Assembly: GCF_016907735.1 (NCBI RefSeq)
Contig: NZ_JAFBCP010000001.1
Span: forward strand, 682,001-746,000
Direction of reading: 5' to 3'
Length of the DNA: 64,000 nt
Source of the DNA: Brevibacterium paucivorans
GTDB taxonomy: Bacteria > Actinomycetota > Actinomycetes > Actinomycetales > Brevibacteriaceae
Both the position numbers and the translations under genes were made by a program. Below are positions 1 to 9,006 of the stretch, piece by piece. The notes under the pieces were generated by a model. It saw nothing but the letters and a program-made list of their open reading frames with translations, had not been told where the DNA came from and searched no databases. Position 1 is the stretch's first letter. The number at the start of each line of letters is the position of its first letter.

Positions 1-343
1 GAACCGCATGCGTCGCTTCCTCATACGTGGCAAACGTATGGGTTACCGTAATGCGGGTTGAATCGGGCTTTTCGCCACTGACACTCAAGCCCACTCGCCC
101 AAAAGGAAGTTCCAACAAGAAAAACCGCTGATCTTCGCACCCAATGATTTCTCCGGTGAGCTTTTCACCGTCGAAGTCGAACGTCAGGATGTCCGCGTCA
201 CGGCTCCACGGAGCAAACCAGTGAGTCGCTTGTTGGGGGTCCGTCACGTAGTTCCACACGGTTGCACGGTCCACGGGGGCGTCTGCGCTGATCACCAAGT
301 CACAGCCGTCTTCCCATTCAGTGAGTGTGGCCTCAATGTCCAT
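1..343 (-). CDS. SRPBCC / AHSA1-like domain protein (3' end beyond window)
   Basis: The minus strand is open from an ATG at 343-341 to the left edge, giving about 114 residues beginning MDIEATLTEWEDGCDLVI. The early segment (APVDRATVWNYVTDPQQATHW, read in two parts: APVDRATVWNYV then TDPQQATHWFAPW) is the helix and strand pattern of the START/SRPBCC fold, as in Hsp90-ATPase-activator-homology (AHSA1) proteins, which hold hydrophobic ligands in a cavity. The C-terminus lies off the window, so length and ligand cannot be judged. It follows rimI by 2 nt on the same strand, suggesting cotranscription at the end of the alr-tsaE-tsaB-rimI run, but no functional link is evident. Family assignment is from overall pattern, not from catalytic residues. 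Confidence 0.65.
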   Translation of the reverse strand, partial: MDIEATLTEWEDGCDLVISADAPVDRATVWNYVTDPQQATHWFAPWSRDADILTFDFDGEKLTGEIIGCEDQRFFLLELPFGRVGLSVSGEKPDSTRITVTHTFATYEEATHAV

Positions 344-345
344 AC

Positions 346-762
346 TCACAGGCTACTACGCATGATGAGGGCGTCTGCGCCCGCATAGTAGCCGGCCCGC
401 CGGTTTATCTCTTCAAACCCGCGCGAAGCGTATAAGAATATGGCGCGTTCGTTGTCGTCACGCACGTCCAGATACAAGGCTTCAACTCCTGCTTCGCGCG
501 CAGCGTCCATGGCGACATCCAAGAGCCGACTGCCGACACCTCGGCGGTCACTGGCCAGCGTCAGAATGTCACCTTGGGGGCCGGAAACTGAGAGCCCCAC
601 ATACCCCAGAACCTGGCCACCGTCGCGCTCGACCCAAAACCGGTTACCCGGGACGGCCATTTGCGACCAAAAGAACTCCACAGTCCAGGCCTGGCTTCCA
701 AAACTCTTCTCATCCAGGACAGCCACGGGGGCGATGTCCATCCACCGCATGCGTTCGATCAT
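346..762 (-). CDS. rimI: Ribosomal-protein-alanine N-acetyltransferase RimI
   Basis: 138-residue GNAT-fold acetyltransferase expected to acetylate the N-terminus of ribosomal protein S18 using acetyl-CoA. The acetyl-CoA pyrophosphate loop is DRRGVGSRLL at residues 72-81, and the C-terminal signature RDDNERAIFLYASRGF (101-116) matches the usual RxxN..A..LY...GF pattern. I chose the ATG at 762 rather than an upstream start because it forms a 4-nt ATGA overlap with the tsaB stop codon, a coupling repeated through this operon. tsaB-rimI adjacency is widespread in bacteria and supports the name; another GNAT substrate cannot be excluded from sequence alone. Confidence 0.85.
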   Translation of the reverse strand: MIERMRWMDIAPVAVLDEKSFGSQAWTVEFFWSQMAVPGNRFWVERDGGQVLGYVGLSVSGPQGDILTLASDRRGVGSRLLDVAMDAAREAGVEALYLDVRDDNERAIFLYASRGFEEINRRAGYYAGADALIMRSSL

Positions 763-1400
763 TGCCGGGGCTGGGCGTCCGGTTCGCGCAAGTACAGCGG
801 CGAGGTGTCGAGAAGCGCCCCAAGTTCCTCCAGGTTGCCTGGTTCCAGCTGGGCGCACAGGCCGAGGTCGCCGGCCGTGGGTTCGGTGAATTCGTCTTCC
901 GTACGTGCTAGGTTCCCCAGGGTTTCCGCGTAGAGCGCAAAACCTCGCCCAATCCGGGTGGCCGCCGGCGTGAGGCCGGCCGGGAGGACCACGCGCGGTC
1001 CGTCGATCACGGTCACGGTTGACCCCAAATGGTAAGTGGTTGCGTACACCTCTTTGCGGCGGGCGTCGGTGGCGACCGTGACGTCGCCGGTGATTCCGTG
1101 GGCTGCCGCGCGGAACGCTAACGCGTCGTGGCTGCGCACACCATAGATGGGAATACCCAAACCAAGCGCGTATCCGATCCCGGTGGCGATCCCAGCGCGC
1201 AAGCCGGTGAAGGGCCCGGGCCCCACGCCCACGATCACCCGCTGCGGCTTCACGTCTTGGGTGATTTCGCGGATTGCGGGGCCTACGAATTCGGCGTGTT
1301 TGCGGGCGCTGAACGTGGTGCGCTGGGCGCGTACTTCCCCGTTTGAGTCCACCAGCGCCACGCTCGCCGCCGCCGAGGTGTCAATCGCCAGAGTGATCAC
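759..1400 (-). CDS. tsaB: tRNA threonylcarbamoyladenosine biosynthesis protein TsaB
   Basis: 213 residues of the ASKHA (actin/Hsp70-like) fold. The start ITLAIDTSAAASVAL is the TsaB/YeaZ phosphate-1 strand, and VGVGPGPFTGLRAG (near residue 65) is the conserved GPGxFTGLR motif. TsaB is the non-catalytic partner of TsaD in making the universal t6A37 modification of ANN-decoding tRNAs; TsaD itself is not in the window. The GTG at 1400 is preferred over an upstream ATG because AGGAGG lies 5 nt before it and it forms a GTGA overlap with tsaE. Slightly shorter than many homologues but complete. Confidence 0.9.
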   Translation of the reverse strand: MITLAIDTSAAASVALVDSNGEVRAQRTTFSARKHAEFVGPAIREITQDVKPQRVIVGVGPGPFTGLRAGIATGIGYALGLGIPIYGVRSHDALAFRAAAHGITGDVTVATDARRKEVYATTYHLGSTVTVIDGPRVVLPAGLTPAATRIGRGFALYAETLGNLARTEDEFTEPTAGDLGLCAQLEPGNLEELGALLDTSPLYLREPDAQPRQ

Positions 1401-1882
1401 AGCGCCTCCTGGCATGCGGTTGTCAGCTGTTCGACACGGCCTTCCCACCGTGGGCCGTGCGCGCCCAGCGTGTAGGTGCGGGCTTCGGATTCGGGGTCGG
1501 GTTCGGGCCTGTCGATGAAGATGTCCAAGTACGAATCGCTCAGCTGTTCCGCCTTGCCCCGGCCCCATTCGATGATGGTGACCATGTCGTCAAGTTCAGA
1601 GTCGAGGTCCAGGTCGTCCAGCTCCATCGCGTCTTCTAAACGATACGCGTCGACGTGGACAAGCCCCGGCCCGTCGCCCACCGCTTGGTGTTCACGAGCA
1701 ATGACGAACGTGGGCGAGGTGATCCGGCCACGCACGTTGAGCTCCTTCCCGATCATCTGGGTAAGCGTCGTTTTCCCGGCACCCAGGTTCCCGGTCAGCA
1801 GAATCACGTCCCCAGCCTGCACATGGGCGGCCAGCACGCGGGCAAAAATGGCTGTCTGTTCCACGGACGACGTGCGGATCAC
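1397..1882 (-). CDS. tsaE: tRNA threonylcarbamoyladenosine biosynthesis ATPase TsaE
   Basis: 161-residue P-loop ATPase that works with TsaB and TsaD in t6A synthesis. Walker A is GNLGAGKTT at residues 31-39, followed by TSPTFVIAREH, the conserved TsaE switch region, and later VDAYRLEDAMELDDLDL (HxDxYR-like motif) and TIIEWG. The GTG start at 1882 overlaps the alr stop as GTGA and has CAGGAG a few bases upstream. An in-frame extension of about 120 codons upstream runs antiparallel to alr coding sequence and is rejected. Neighbouring tsaB and rimI complete a translation-maintenance operon. Confidence 0.9.
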   Translation of the reverse strand: MIRTSSVEQTAIFARVLAAHVQAGDVILLTGNLGAGKTTLTQMIGKELNVRGRITSPTFVIAREHQAVGDGPGLVHVDAYRLEDAMELDDLDLDSELDDMVTIIEWGRGKAEQLSDSYLDIFIDRPEPDPESEARTYTLGAHGPRWEGRVEQLTTACQEAL

Positions 1883-3015
1883 GTGTGCTCCTGTTCTACG
1901 CGCGGCACGCGAGCTCCCAAGCGAGTGACGATGTCGTAGTTGATGGTGCCCGCCCACTGCGCCCATTCGTCGACGTGCGGGCCACCGTTGCCCCAGACCA
2001 CCACGGGGTCCCCTGGCGACACCTGCGCATCGCCCACGTCGGCAATCATCTGGTCCATTGCGATCGACCCCACGACGGGGAACGCTTTGCCGTGAATAGC
2101 CACGTGCGCTTTTTGGGAGGCTTGGCGCGGGATTCCGTCCCCGTACCCGCCGGCAATGAGCGCAAATTTGGACGGCGCCGAGGTGGTGTACCGCAACCCG
2201 TATGAGGCACCTTGGCCGGCAGGCACGTCCTTGGCTGCGCACACGTGCGAGACGAGCGTCATCGCAGGTTGGAGGCCTTCAGAGTAGGCGCGGTTCGCTC
2301 CTTCAAAAGGGCTGAGCCCGTACATGGCCACACCGGCACGCACCGTGTTTCCGGGCACCGGATCCATGGAGAGGATCGCTGGTGAGTTGGCGATGTGCTC
2401 CATGAGGCTGTCGATTCCGAGCGTTGTTTTTACGGTTTCAACGTCCTGGTTGAATCGCTCAACTTGGATCGTGTTGAAGTCATTTTTGGGTTCGTCAGCA
2501 CACGCGAGGTGTGTCATGACACCGCACACCTGCACACCGTGAGCGGTGGACAGTTGTTCGAGCACCAGCTGCAGTTGCGTGCGGTTGAGACCGTTGCGTC
2601 CCAGACCCGTGTCGACTTTGAGGTGGATACGCGCGGTTTTCCCGGTGGTGTGAGCCGCGTTGAAAATTGCTTCGAGTGCCGCCGGTGATCCCACGCCCAG
2701 TTCAATTCCGCGTTCAACGGGTTCAGAGAGGTCAGCCTGCGGTTCATACAGCCAGCACATGACGGTGTGGTCGCGCTGATCGCTGAGGTCACCAAGAATG
2801 TCTTTCACGGCTAGCGCTTCGGGGATCGTCGCGGTGCCAAAGTGTGTCACCCCCGCGCGAGCCAGAGCAGGCACAACCAGGTTCACGCCGTGCCCATAGG
2901 CATCGGCTTTGACGATTGCGACGAGTTGTTTTCCTGCCGCACGGTCCTGCAACAGTTGCACATTGTGGACGAGTGCGCGCGTATCAATCACGGCCGTCAG
3001 CGGTGCAGACGTCAT
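1879..3015 (-). CDS. alr: Alanine racemase
   Basis: 378-residue fold-type III PLP enzyme interconverting L- and D-alanine, supplying D-Ala for peptidoglycan. The PLP lysine sits in AIVKADAYGHG (Lys36). The C-terminal beta-domain contains GASYGLRYTT and AGGYGDGIPR, the segment carrying the second catalytic base and the conserved GYxDGxPR motif. The ATG at 3015 overlaps the nnr stop codon as ATGA. Placement between nnr and tsaE is the common actinobacterial arrangement. Confidence 0.95.
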   Translation of the reverse strand: MTSAPLTAVIDTRALVHNVQLLQDRAAGKQLVAIVKADAYGHGVNLVVPALARAGVTHFGTATIPEALAVKDILGDLSDQRDHTVMCWLYEPQADLSEPVERGIELGVGSPAALEAIFNAAHTTGKTARIHLKVDTGLGRNGLNRTQLQLVLEQLSTAHGVQVCGVMTHLACADEPKNDFNTIQVERFNQDVETVKTTLGIDSLMEHIANSPAILSMDPVPGNTVRAGVAMYGLSPFEGANRAYSEGLQPAMTLVSHVCAAKDVPAGQGASYGLRYTTSAPSKFALIAGGYGDGIPRQASQKAHVAIHGKAFPVVGSIAMDQMIADVGDAQVSPGDPVVVWGNGGPHVDEWAQWAGTINYDIVTRLGARVPRVEQEHT

Positions 3016-4424
3016 GAATCCTCCCTGTGTGAACGTGCGACTTCCAGAATAGTCTGAGCGGTTTCCAATGCGCGGGTTCCGGCAGCTGCGTGGTGAATCA
3101 GAACAGCGTTCGCCGCGACCACTGCGGCACTTCGCGAACCACCCGGCTGTTCGGTTGCCATGAGGGCACCCATGATGCCGGCCAAAACGTCGCCGCTGCC
3201 CGCTGTTGCCAAGCGCGCCGGTCCTACTGGTGTTGCGTGGACGGTGCCATCGGGTTCACTAATGACAGTGCGCGCACCTTTCAACAGCACACAACAACCC
3301 AGTTCAGAGGCCAAACGCCGTGCCCAGTGCGCAGGCGCTGACTCAATCTCTTCACGTGTCACGGCCCACCCGCGTGACTCGCACAGCGCTTGGGCTTCTC
3401 CTGCGTGTGGAGTGAGGGCCCAGTTGTTGCGCACCTTGTTCACACGTGCCAGCGCGCCTGCGTCGATTACGGCAGGCAACGAGTTCTCATACGCCTGATC
3501 CAACACCGCATCGACCAGTTCATCTTCCGGCGCCCCGGGACCCACAACCCAGGCTTGAACGCGACCCCACCCGGTAACGACCTCAGGCACGGACTGCATG
3601 ACCAGCCCAGCCGCGTCACCCACGTACCGCACCATGCCCACGCCGGTGTTCTGCGCGGAAAGCGAGGTCAACACCGCCGCACCGGGGTACTGCCGTGACC
3701 CGGCTGCAACGCCAAGGACGCCGCGCGAGTACTTGTGGTCGCTCTCCCCCGGCGCTGGCACACGTGCCGTGGTGTGCAAGTAGCCCGCAGGAGCGTCCGC
3801 GCTGGTCAAGCCGATATCCACGCACTCAACCCGCCCGCAATACGCAGCCCCGGGCTGCACAAATAGACCGGCTTTCAACATGCCAAAAGTCACCGTGTGA
3901 GTCGCGCGCACCGCGTGCGGATCGACCTCACCCGTCGACGCGTTCACACCCGTGGGGGCATCGACGGCAATGCACAACTGATCGCACGCCTCGTTTTGCC
4001 ACGCAGTCAGCTGGCTCGCCAACGGTTCGCGCAGCGCCCCAGACGCGCCGGTCCCTAAGATCCCGTCGATGACCACGTCGGCTTCCAGCGCCCCGTCCCA
4101 CTCTGTAGTGACGCGCACGCCCGCAGCCACAGCGGCGGCCACCCCTTCCTCGTGCGCAGATTGGGCGACGGTCACGGCTTGGCAACGGACACCTCGGCGG
4201 GCTAAAAACGCCAGCGCGTACAGCGCGTCCCCACCGTTGTTGCCCGAACCCACCAACGCGACCGCCCGGGTCCCATACACGTTCCCGTGCCTGTTCCGCA
4301 GTTCCCGCACCACCACGTGCGCCAGCCCCGTTGCCGCCTTGAGCATGAGTTCCTTGCCCTGCCCAGCGGCCAGAAGAGGCGCTTCCGCGTCGCGCACGTG
4401 TTGTGAGGTATACAGCGGTTGCAT
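3012..4424 (-). CDS. nnr: Bifunctional NAD(P)H-hydrate epimerase / ADP-dependent hydrate dehydratase
   Basis: 470-residue two-domain nicotinamide-cofactor repair enzyme. The N-terminal YjeF domain (about 1-210) has GSGNNGGDALYAL (about 60-71) and TGASGALREPL; it epimerises damaged R-NAD(P)HX. The C-terminal carbohydrate-kinase-like domain (about 220-470) has LTPHAGEAQAL and TAGSGDVLAGIMGAL, the ADP/ATP-binding dehydratase motifs, and regenerates NAD(P)H. Both halves look intact. It starts an operon-like run into alr through an ATGA overlap and begins 2 nt downstream of the M20 peptidase stop on the same strand. Confidence 0.93.
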   Translation of the reverse strand: MQPLYTSQHVRDAEAPLLAAGQGKELMLKAATGLAHVVVRELRNRHGNVYGTRAVALVGSGNNGGDALYALAFLARRGVRCQAVTVAQSAHEEGVAAAVAAGVRVTTEWDGALEADVVIDGILGTGASGALREPLASQLTAWQNEACDQLCIAVDAPTGVNASTGEVDPHAVRATHTVTFGMLKAGLFVQPGAAYCGRVECVDIGLTSADAPAGYLHTTARVPAPGESDHKYSRGVLGVAAGSRQYPGAAVLTSLSAQNTGVGMVRYVGDAAGLVMQSVPEVVTGWGRVQAWVVGPGAPEDELVDAVLDQAYENSLPAVIDAGALARVNKVRNNWALTPHAGEAQALCESRGWAVTREEIESAPAHWARRLASELGCCVLLKGARTVISEPDGTVHATPVGPARLATAGSGDVLAGIMGALMATEQPGGSRSAAVVAANAVLIHHAAAGTRALETAQTILEVARSHREDS

Positions 4425-4425
4425 G

Positions 4426-5640
4426 TTAGTCCTTGCTCAAACGGTTGAGTGCCAGCGCGGCAAGAAACGCCGCCTGGTCACCTAGCGCTGTGTCCGTGTG
4501 CCGCGCCCGAGGTGAATGGTTAGCTTCCCACGTATCTTCCGGCCCGTATGCCGCACCGAAGTGGCCATACGATCCGGGGACGAGGTCGAGGATGCGGGAA
4601 AAGTCTTCAGACCCCACCCGCGGGTGGTCCATGAGGTGGACGCGTTCAGAGCCGAACAGTGCTTCAGCGGTTTCGAGGAACAAAGCGTTCTCGTCGTTGT
4701 TATTGGTGGTGGCCGGCAGCAGGCGGTACATGTTGGCTTCCGCGGTCAGGCCGTGAGCCTGCGCAATCCCTTCCACCAGGGCGGGGAGCACCCGTTCGCA
4801 TTCGCTGGTGGTTTCTTCCGAAAACGTGCGTACGCTCGCCGCTAGATACGCGGAATCCGGGATGACGTTGGGCGCAGTTCCTGCCTGGAACTGACCTACC
4901 GTGAGCACCACGGGGTCCCACGCAAAGAAGTGCCGGGACACAAACTCTTGCAACTGGCCCACGATCGCTGCCCCAACCTGCACCGGATCCAAGGCGGCTT
5001 CCGGACGGGCGGCGTGACCACCTCGGCCGCGGACAGTGATTTCCAGGTTGTTCGCAGACGCCATGTACGAACCCGGTTTGGAGTACACATGACCTGGGGG
5101 CTGATCGGCGGAAACGTGGACTCCGAACGCCGCGACTACCGGGACACCGGTGGCGTCGAGTACGCCTTCGTCGACCATCTTTCCGGCCCCGTCGTAGCCT
5201 TCTTCACCCGGTTGGAACATGAACACCACGTCACCGGCCAGTTCGCTCTTGCAGGCGTGCAAAACGTGGGCGGCTCCAATGAGCCCAGTGACGTGCAGGT
5301 CGTGACCGCACGCGTGCATGTTTCCGTTTGTCGAGGCGAACTCAAACCCGGTCGCTTCGGTCACGGGCAATGCGTCCATGTCACCGCGCAGGAGCACCGC
5401 TTGAGGGTTGTCACCACGCTTGTCACCACGTAACACGGCTACGACCGAATCCAGATTCGTTCCGGTCGTTATTTCAAGATCCAAACCGTGAAGCGCGTCC
5501 AACACGGTCTTTTGTGTGGCGGGAAGTTTGAGTCCCAGTTCGGGGTTCTGGTGAATACGCGTGCGAATGTCACGCAACCGGGGAGCCAACTGCTCCGAAA
5601 CTTCCACAACCTTCTTGAATAAGTTTTCGTTCGCCGTCAT
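4426..5640 (-). CDS. M20-family amidohydrolase (aminoacyl/indole-acetyl-amino-acid hydrolase-like)
   Basis: 404-residue zinc or manganese amidohydrolase. The catalytic domain shows RTRIHQNPELGLKLPAT (near 30), LLRGDMDALPVTE, NMHACGHDLHVTGLIGAA and FQPGEEGYDGAGKM, the metal-ligand and general-base motifs of the HipO/AmhX branch. A dimerisation domain lies in the middle (NNLEITVRGRGGHAARP) and the last ligand is in VGSEDFS. It removes acyl groups from amino acids or small amides; the substrate is unclear. I start at the ATG at 5640 (MTANENLF) because the longer frame has no support; no clear Shine-Dalgarno precedes it. Divergent from the GH65 gene across a 119-bp gap. Confidence 0.85.
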   Translation of the reverse strand: MTANENLFKKVVEVSEQLAPRLRDIRTRIHQNPELGLKLPATQKTVLDALHGLDLEITTGTNLDSVVAVLRGDKRGDNPQAVLLRGDMDALPVTEATGFEFASTNGNMHACGHDLHVTGLIGAAHVLHACKSELAGDVVFMFQPGEEGYDGAGKMVDEGVLDATGVPVVAAFGVHVSADQPPGHVYSKPGSYMASANNLEITVRGRGGHAARPEAALDPVQVGAAIVGQLQEFVSRHFFAWDPVVLTVGQFQAGTAPNVIPDSAYLAASVRTFSEETTSECERVLPALVEGIAQAHGLTAEANMYRLLPATTNNNDENALFLETAEALFGSERVHLMDHPRVGSEDFSRILDLVPGSYGHFGAAYGPEDTWEANHSPRARHTDTALGDQAAFLAALALNRLSKD

Positions 5641-5759
5641 GACGTTAAGCCTAGTAAACCTGGTCGCGGGCAGAACACAGTGGTCAAACAAACACAAAAA
5701 GTTCTGAACAAGGCAGGCACGTTCACCCACACGTCACTCATTCGTGATGAGCTAGATAT

Positions 5760-8700
5760 ATGACTGAGGTTCTCACAGCCACCCCACCGTACGACGCAGT
5801 GATCTTCGACATGGACGGAGTCGTCACCGACACCGCTTCACTCCATGCGGCCGCGTGGAAGCAACTGTTTGACTCCGCCCTGGCCAACCCCAAGCTCAAA
5901 GACGCAGCAGTCGAGTTCCCGGAAGAACTCGACGCATCGGAGTTCTCTATCGCCACCGACTACCGGGCGTACGTCGACGGGCGCCCACGCGAAGACGGCG
6001 TCCGTGAGTTCTTCGCGTCCCGTGGCATCACGCTTCCGGAAGGCGATGACGACGACCCGGCAGGCGCCCTGACCGTTCACGGGCTTGCCCGTCACAAGAA
6101 CGACGCGTTCAACGACGAACTCAAGAAACAAGGTGTGCGCACCTTCCCAGGGACCATCAACCTCATCGAGCGTCTGCGGGCAGGTGGACGCAAGATCGGC
6201 CTCGTCACTGCCAGCCGCAACGCGCCCGCCCTCTTAGACAACGCGCAGATCACCGAACTCTTCGACACGATCGTCGACGGGCAGACCGCTCGGGACGAAA
6301 ACCTCCCAGGCAAACCCCAACCCGACACGTTCCTCCGAGCCGCCAACGACCTCGGCGTAGAACCCCGCAACGCCGTTGTCGTTGAAGACGCAATCTCTGG
6401 TGTGCAAGCGGGGCGAGCCGGAAAATTTGGGCTAGTTATTGGTGTTGACCGCCACGGTAACCGCGACGAACTCATAGACGCTGGCGCCGATGTGGTCATC
6501 GGCGACCTGCACGAACTCGACCTGGGCGAGCGTCGCGACCGCCCCCGCACGCTCGTCTACGTGGGTGGCGAAGACCACCACAAAGGCAAGCGCGCCACCC
6601 TCACCACCCTGGGCAACGGGTACATGGCTATCCGAGGAACCGCCTCGGAGATCAAAACAGGACACCGCGGGGCACCCGGGGCATACATCGCTGGGATCTT
6701 CAACCGACTGACCTCAACCGTTCAAGGGCGCACCCAAGTTCACGAATCCATGGTGAACCTGCCACACTGGGCCGCCCTGGATGTGAAGTTCGCTGACGGG
6801 GAATGGCTGTCGGACCGCGGACTCACCGTGGTGTCCGAAGAACGCACCCTCAACTTTGACGACGGCGCGCTGGTGCGTCACTTGGTCGTTCAGGACCCGC
6901 ATGGGCGTTCCCTCAAACTGTGCCAGCGTCGCATCGTGTCCATGGACAAACAGCACTTGAGTGCCACGCTCACCCGGGTGGAGGCACTGAGCGACGAACC
7001 GCAAAAGGTGCATGTGCGGTTGGGGATTGACGCGCGCGTCAACAACGACAACGTGGCCGAATACGACCAGCTGGCCAAACAGCACATTGAGACCCGCCAC
7101 GCGAAGGTACTCGACGACGGCACACTGCTCACCGAAGTCATCACCGAACAGAGCCGGACTCGCGTGGCCATGGCCCAGCGCACCCGCGTGACAGAACAGC
7201 GCGTGGATTTCTCCACCCAGCGCGTTCCCGGGGAGACCATGGGATACGACGTCGAAACGGTGAGCGAAGAAAACGAGCGTGGAAAAGCGATCTACCGTGA
7301 ACACGCGTTTACTGTTTACCCTGGTCACGCTTACGACTTCGACACGGTGACCGCGACCGTCCATTCCCGTGACCCCGCCTTGAGTTCAGTGCGCGGAGGT
7401 GCAGTCCAGCACCTCGACTGGCTACCCGACTGCAGCTTTACAGCGCTCCTCCCGGGGCACCGAGCAGCCCTTGCCAAGCTGTGGGACCGGTTCGGAGTGG
7501 AGGTGGAGACCACCTCGGGATCAGCAACCCAAACACAGCTCATGGTGGATCTGCACACGTTCCACCTCATCCAGTCCATGTCGCCGCACACCGTGGCACA
7601 GGACGTGGGAACCACAGCGCGCGGTATGACCGGCGAGGGGTACCGCGGGCACATTTTCTGGGACGAAGTATTCGTCATGCCGTTGCTGAACATGAGGTTC
7701 CCCGAAATCTCCAAATCCCTGCTCATGTACAGATGGCGCCGGCTCGACGCTGCCCGCCAGCTAGCACGCGAATCCGGTTTCAAGGGAGCTCAGTTCCCAT
7801 GGCAGTCAGGTTCAGACGGGCGTGAAGAAACGCCCGAGGAACTGTGGAACCACCGCTCCAACCGGTGGATGCCAGACAACTCGCGCAGGCAATACCATGT
7901 GGGGCTTGCCGTGGCGTACAACGCGTGGCAGCACTACCGCGCGACTGCCGACACTAAGTGGTTGGCAGAGCAGGGTGGTGAACTCATCATCGAAATTGTG
8001 CGCCTGTTCGCCTCGATGACCGAGTACGACGCGGCCGAAGACCGCTACCACATCCGCAAGGTGATGGGACCCGACGAATACCACGACGGGTACCCGGGAA
8101 CACCTGGTTCCGGTGTTGACGACAATGCCTATACCAATGTCATGGTTGCGTGGCTGGCACGCCACGCGGTGCGCATTTTTGAAGTGCTGTCCTCCCACGA
8201 AGCCGATGAACTGGAGTTCAGGCTCAACATCGACCCAGAAGAAGTCACCTTGTGGGAACGCATGGCCGCACGCCTGTACGTGCCGTTCGCACCGGATGGG
8301 CGGATCAGCCAGTTCGCGGGGTACGAAGACCTCAAGGACCTGGACTTCGACGCGTACCGTCGCAGGTACGGAAACATCGGGCGTATGGATCTGATCTTGG
8401 AATCAGAAGACGATTCGACCAACAATTACAAGCTGTCCAAGCAGGCTGACGTCAACATGTTGTTCTACCTGCTGGGACCCACGGGTGTGGTCAAAGAACT
8501 GCGTCGCATGGGCTACGACATGAGCGACGAAGAAGTTGAACGCACCATCGACTACTACGTGGCACATTCCACCAACGGGTCCAGCTTGTCCCGGGTCGCT
8601 AACGCCGCCGTTCTGGGCATGATTGGTCGCGAAGACGCATGGAACGAATGGCAAGAAGCCCTGCGTATCGACATCGACGACACCCAGTGGGGATCAACCG

Positions 8701-8990
8701 CAGAAGGTATCCACCTGGGTGCCATGGCGGGAACCGTCGACGTCATTGTGCGCGCGTTCGCCGGCGTGCTCATCCGGTTCAACCGGATCGAGTTCTACCC
8801 GAACCTGCCAAAACACGTTGCCGACGCTCGTTTCCGAGTTCTGTTCCAGGGCCAGATCATCGAGGTGTACGTCACGCACACCGAGCTCACGCTGGTGTCT
8901 CGTTCACGCGAAACCCACTCCGTGAACGTGTTCGTCAACGGAGAGTCGCACACCTTGGAAGGTGGCGCGCGCCTGACCTTCCAGCTGTAA
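5760..8990 (+). CDS. HAD-superfamily beta-phosphoglucomutase / GH65 disaccharide phosphorylase fusion
   Basis: 1076 residues in two catalytic modules. Residues about 10-265 form a HAD domain of the beta-phosphoglucomutase branch, with nucleophile motif FDMDGVVTD (Asp17/Asp19) and PDTFLRAANDLGV...VVEDAISGVQAG. Residues about 270-1076 are glycoside hydrolase family 65: the N-terminal beta-sandwich, then the (alpha/alpha)6 barrel with FWDEVFVMPLLNMRFPE, FPWQSGSDGREETPE, and catalytic acid Glu773 in MGPDEYHD followed by DDNAYTN; HSTNGSSLSRVAN carries the phosphate-loop residues. GH65 phosphorolysis of an alpha-glucobiose (maltose, trehalose or kojibiose type) would give beta-glucose-1-phosphate, which the HAD half could isomerise to glucose-6-phosphate in the same chain. 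Fusions of this order are known in actinobacteria. The exact disaccharide is not readable. No clear Shine-Dalgarno. Confidence 0.9.
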   Translation: MTEVLTATPPYDAVIFDMDGVVTDTASLHAAAWKQLFDSALANPKLKDAAVEFPEELDASEFSIATDYRAYVDGRPREDGVREFFASRGITLPEGDDDDPAGALTVHGLARHKNDAFNDELKKQGVRTFPGTINLIERLRAGGRKIGLVTASRNAPALLDNAQITELFDTIVDGQTARDENLPGKPQPDTFLRAANDLGVEPRNAVVVEDAISGVQAGRAGKFGLVIGVDRHGNRDELIDAGADVVIGDLHELDLGERRDRPRTLVYVGGEDHHKGKRATLTTLGNGYMAIRGTASEIKTGHRGAPGAYIAGIFNRLTSTVQGRTQVHESMVNLPHWAALDVKFADGEWLSDRGLTVVSEERTLNFDDGALVRHLVVQDPHGRSLKLCQRRIVSMDKQHLSATLTRVEALSDEPQKVHVRLGIDARVNNDNVAEYDQLAKQHIETRHAKVLDDGTLLTEVITEQSRTRVAMAQRTRVTEQRVDFSTQRVPGETMGYDVETVSEENERGKAIYREHAFTVYPGHAYDFDTVTATVHSRDPALSSVRGGAVQHLDWLPDCSFTALLPGHRAALAKLWDRFGVEVETTSGSATQTQLMVDLHTFHLIQSMSPHTVAQDVGTTARGMTGEGYRGHIFWDEVFVMPLLNMRFPEISKSLLMYRWRRLDAARQLARESGFKGAQFPWQSGSDGREETPEELWNHRSNRWMPDNSRRQYHVGLAVAYNAWQHYRATADTKWLAEQGGELIIEIVRLFASMTEYDAAEDRYHIRKVMGPDEYHDGYPGTPGSGVDDNAYTNVMVAWLARHAVRIFEVLSSHEADELEFRLNIDPEEVTLWERMAARLYVPFAPDGRISQFAGYEDLKDLDFDAYRRRYGNIGRMDLILESEDDSTNNYKLSKQADVNMLFYLLGPTGVVKELRRMGYDMSDEEVERTIDYYVAHSTNGSSLSRVANAAVLGMIGREDAWNEWQEALRIDIDDTQWGSTAEGIHLGAMAGTVDVIVRAFAGVLIRFNRIEFYPNLPKHVADARFRVLFQGQIIEVYVTHTELTLVSRSRETHSVNVFVNGESHTLEGGARLTFQL

Positions 8991-9006
8991 AGGCAGCCCG
9001 CGCACC

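Noticed and set aside
7812-8198. Long antisense frames opposite the GH65 gene and opposite tsaB, guaA and guaB
   Set aside because: They mirror codon bias of the real genes, lack ribosome sites and match no family.
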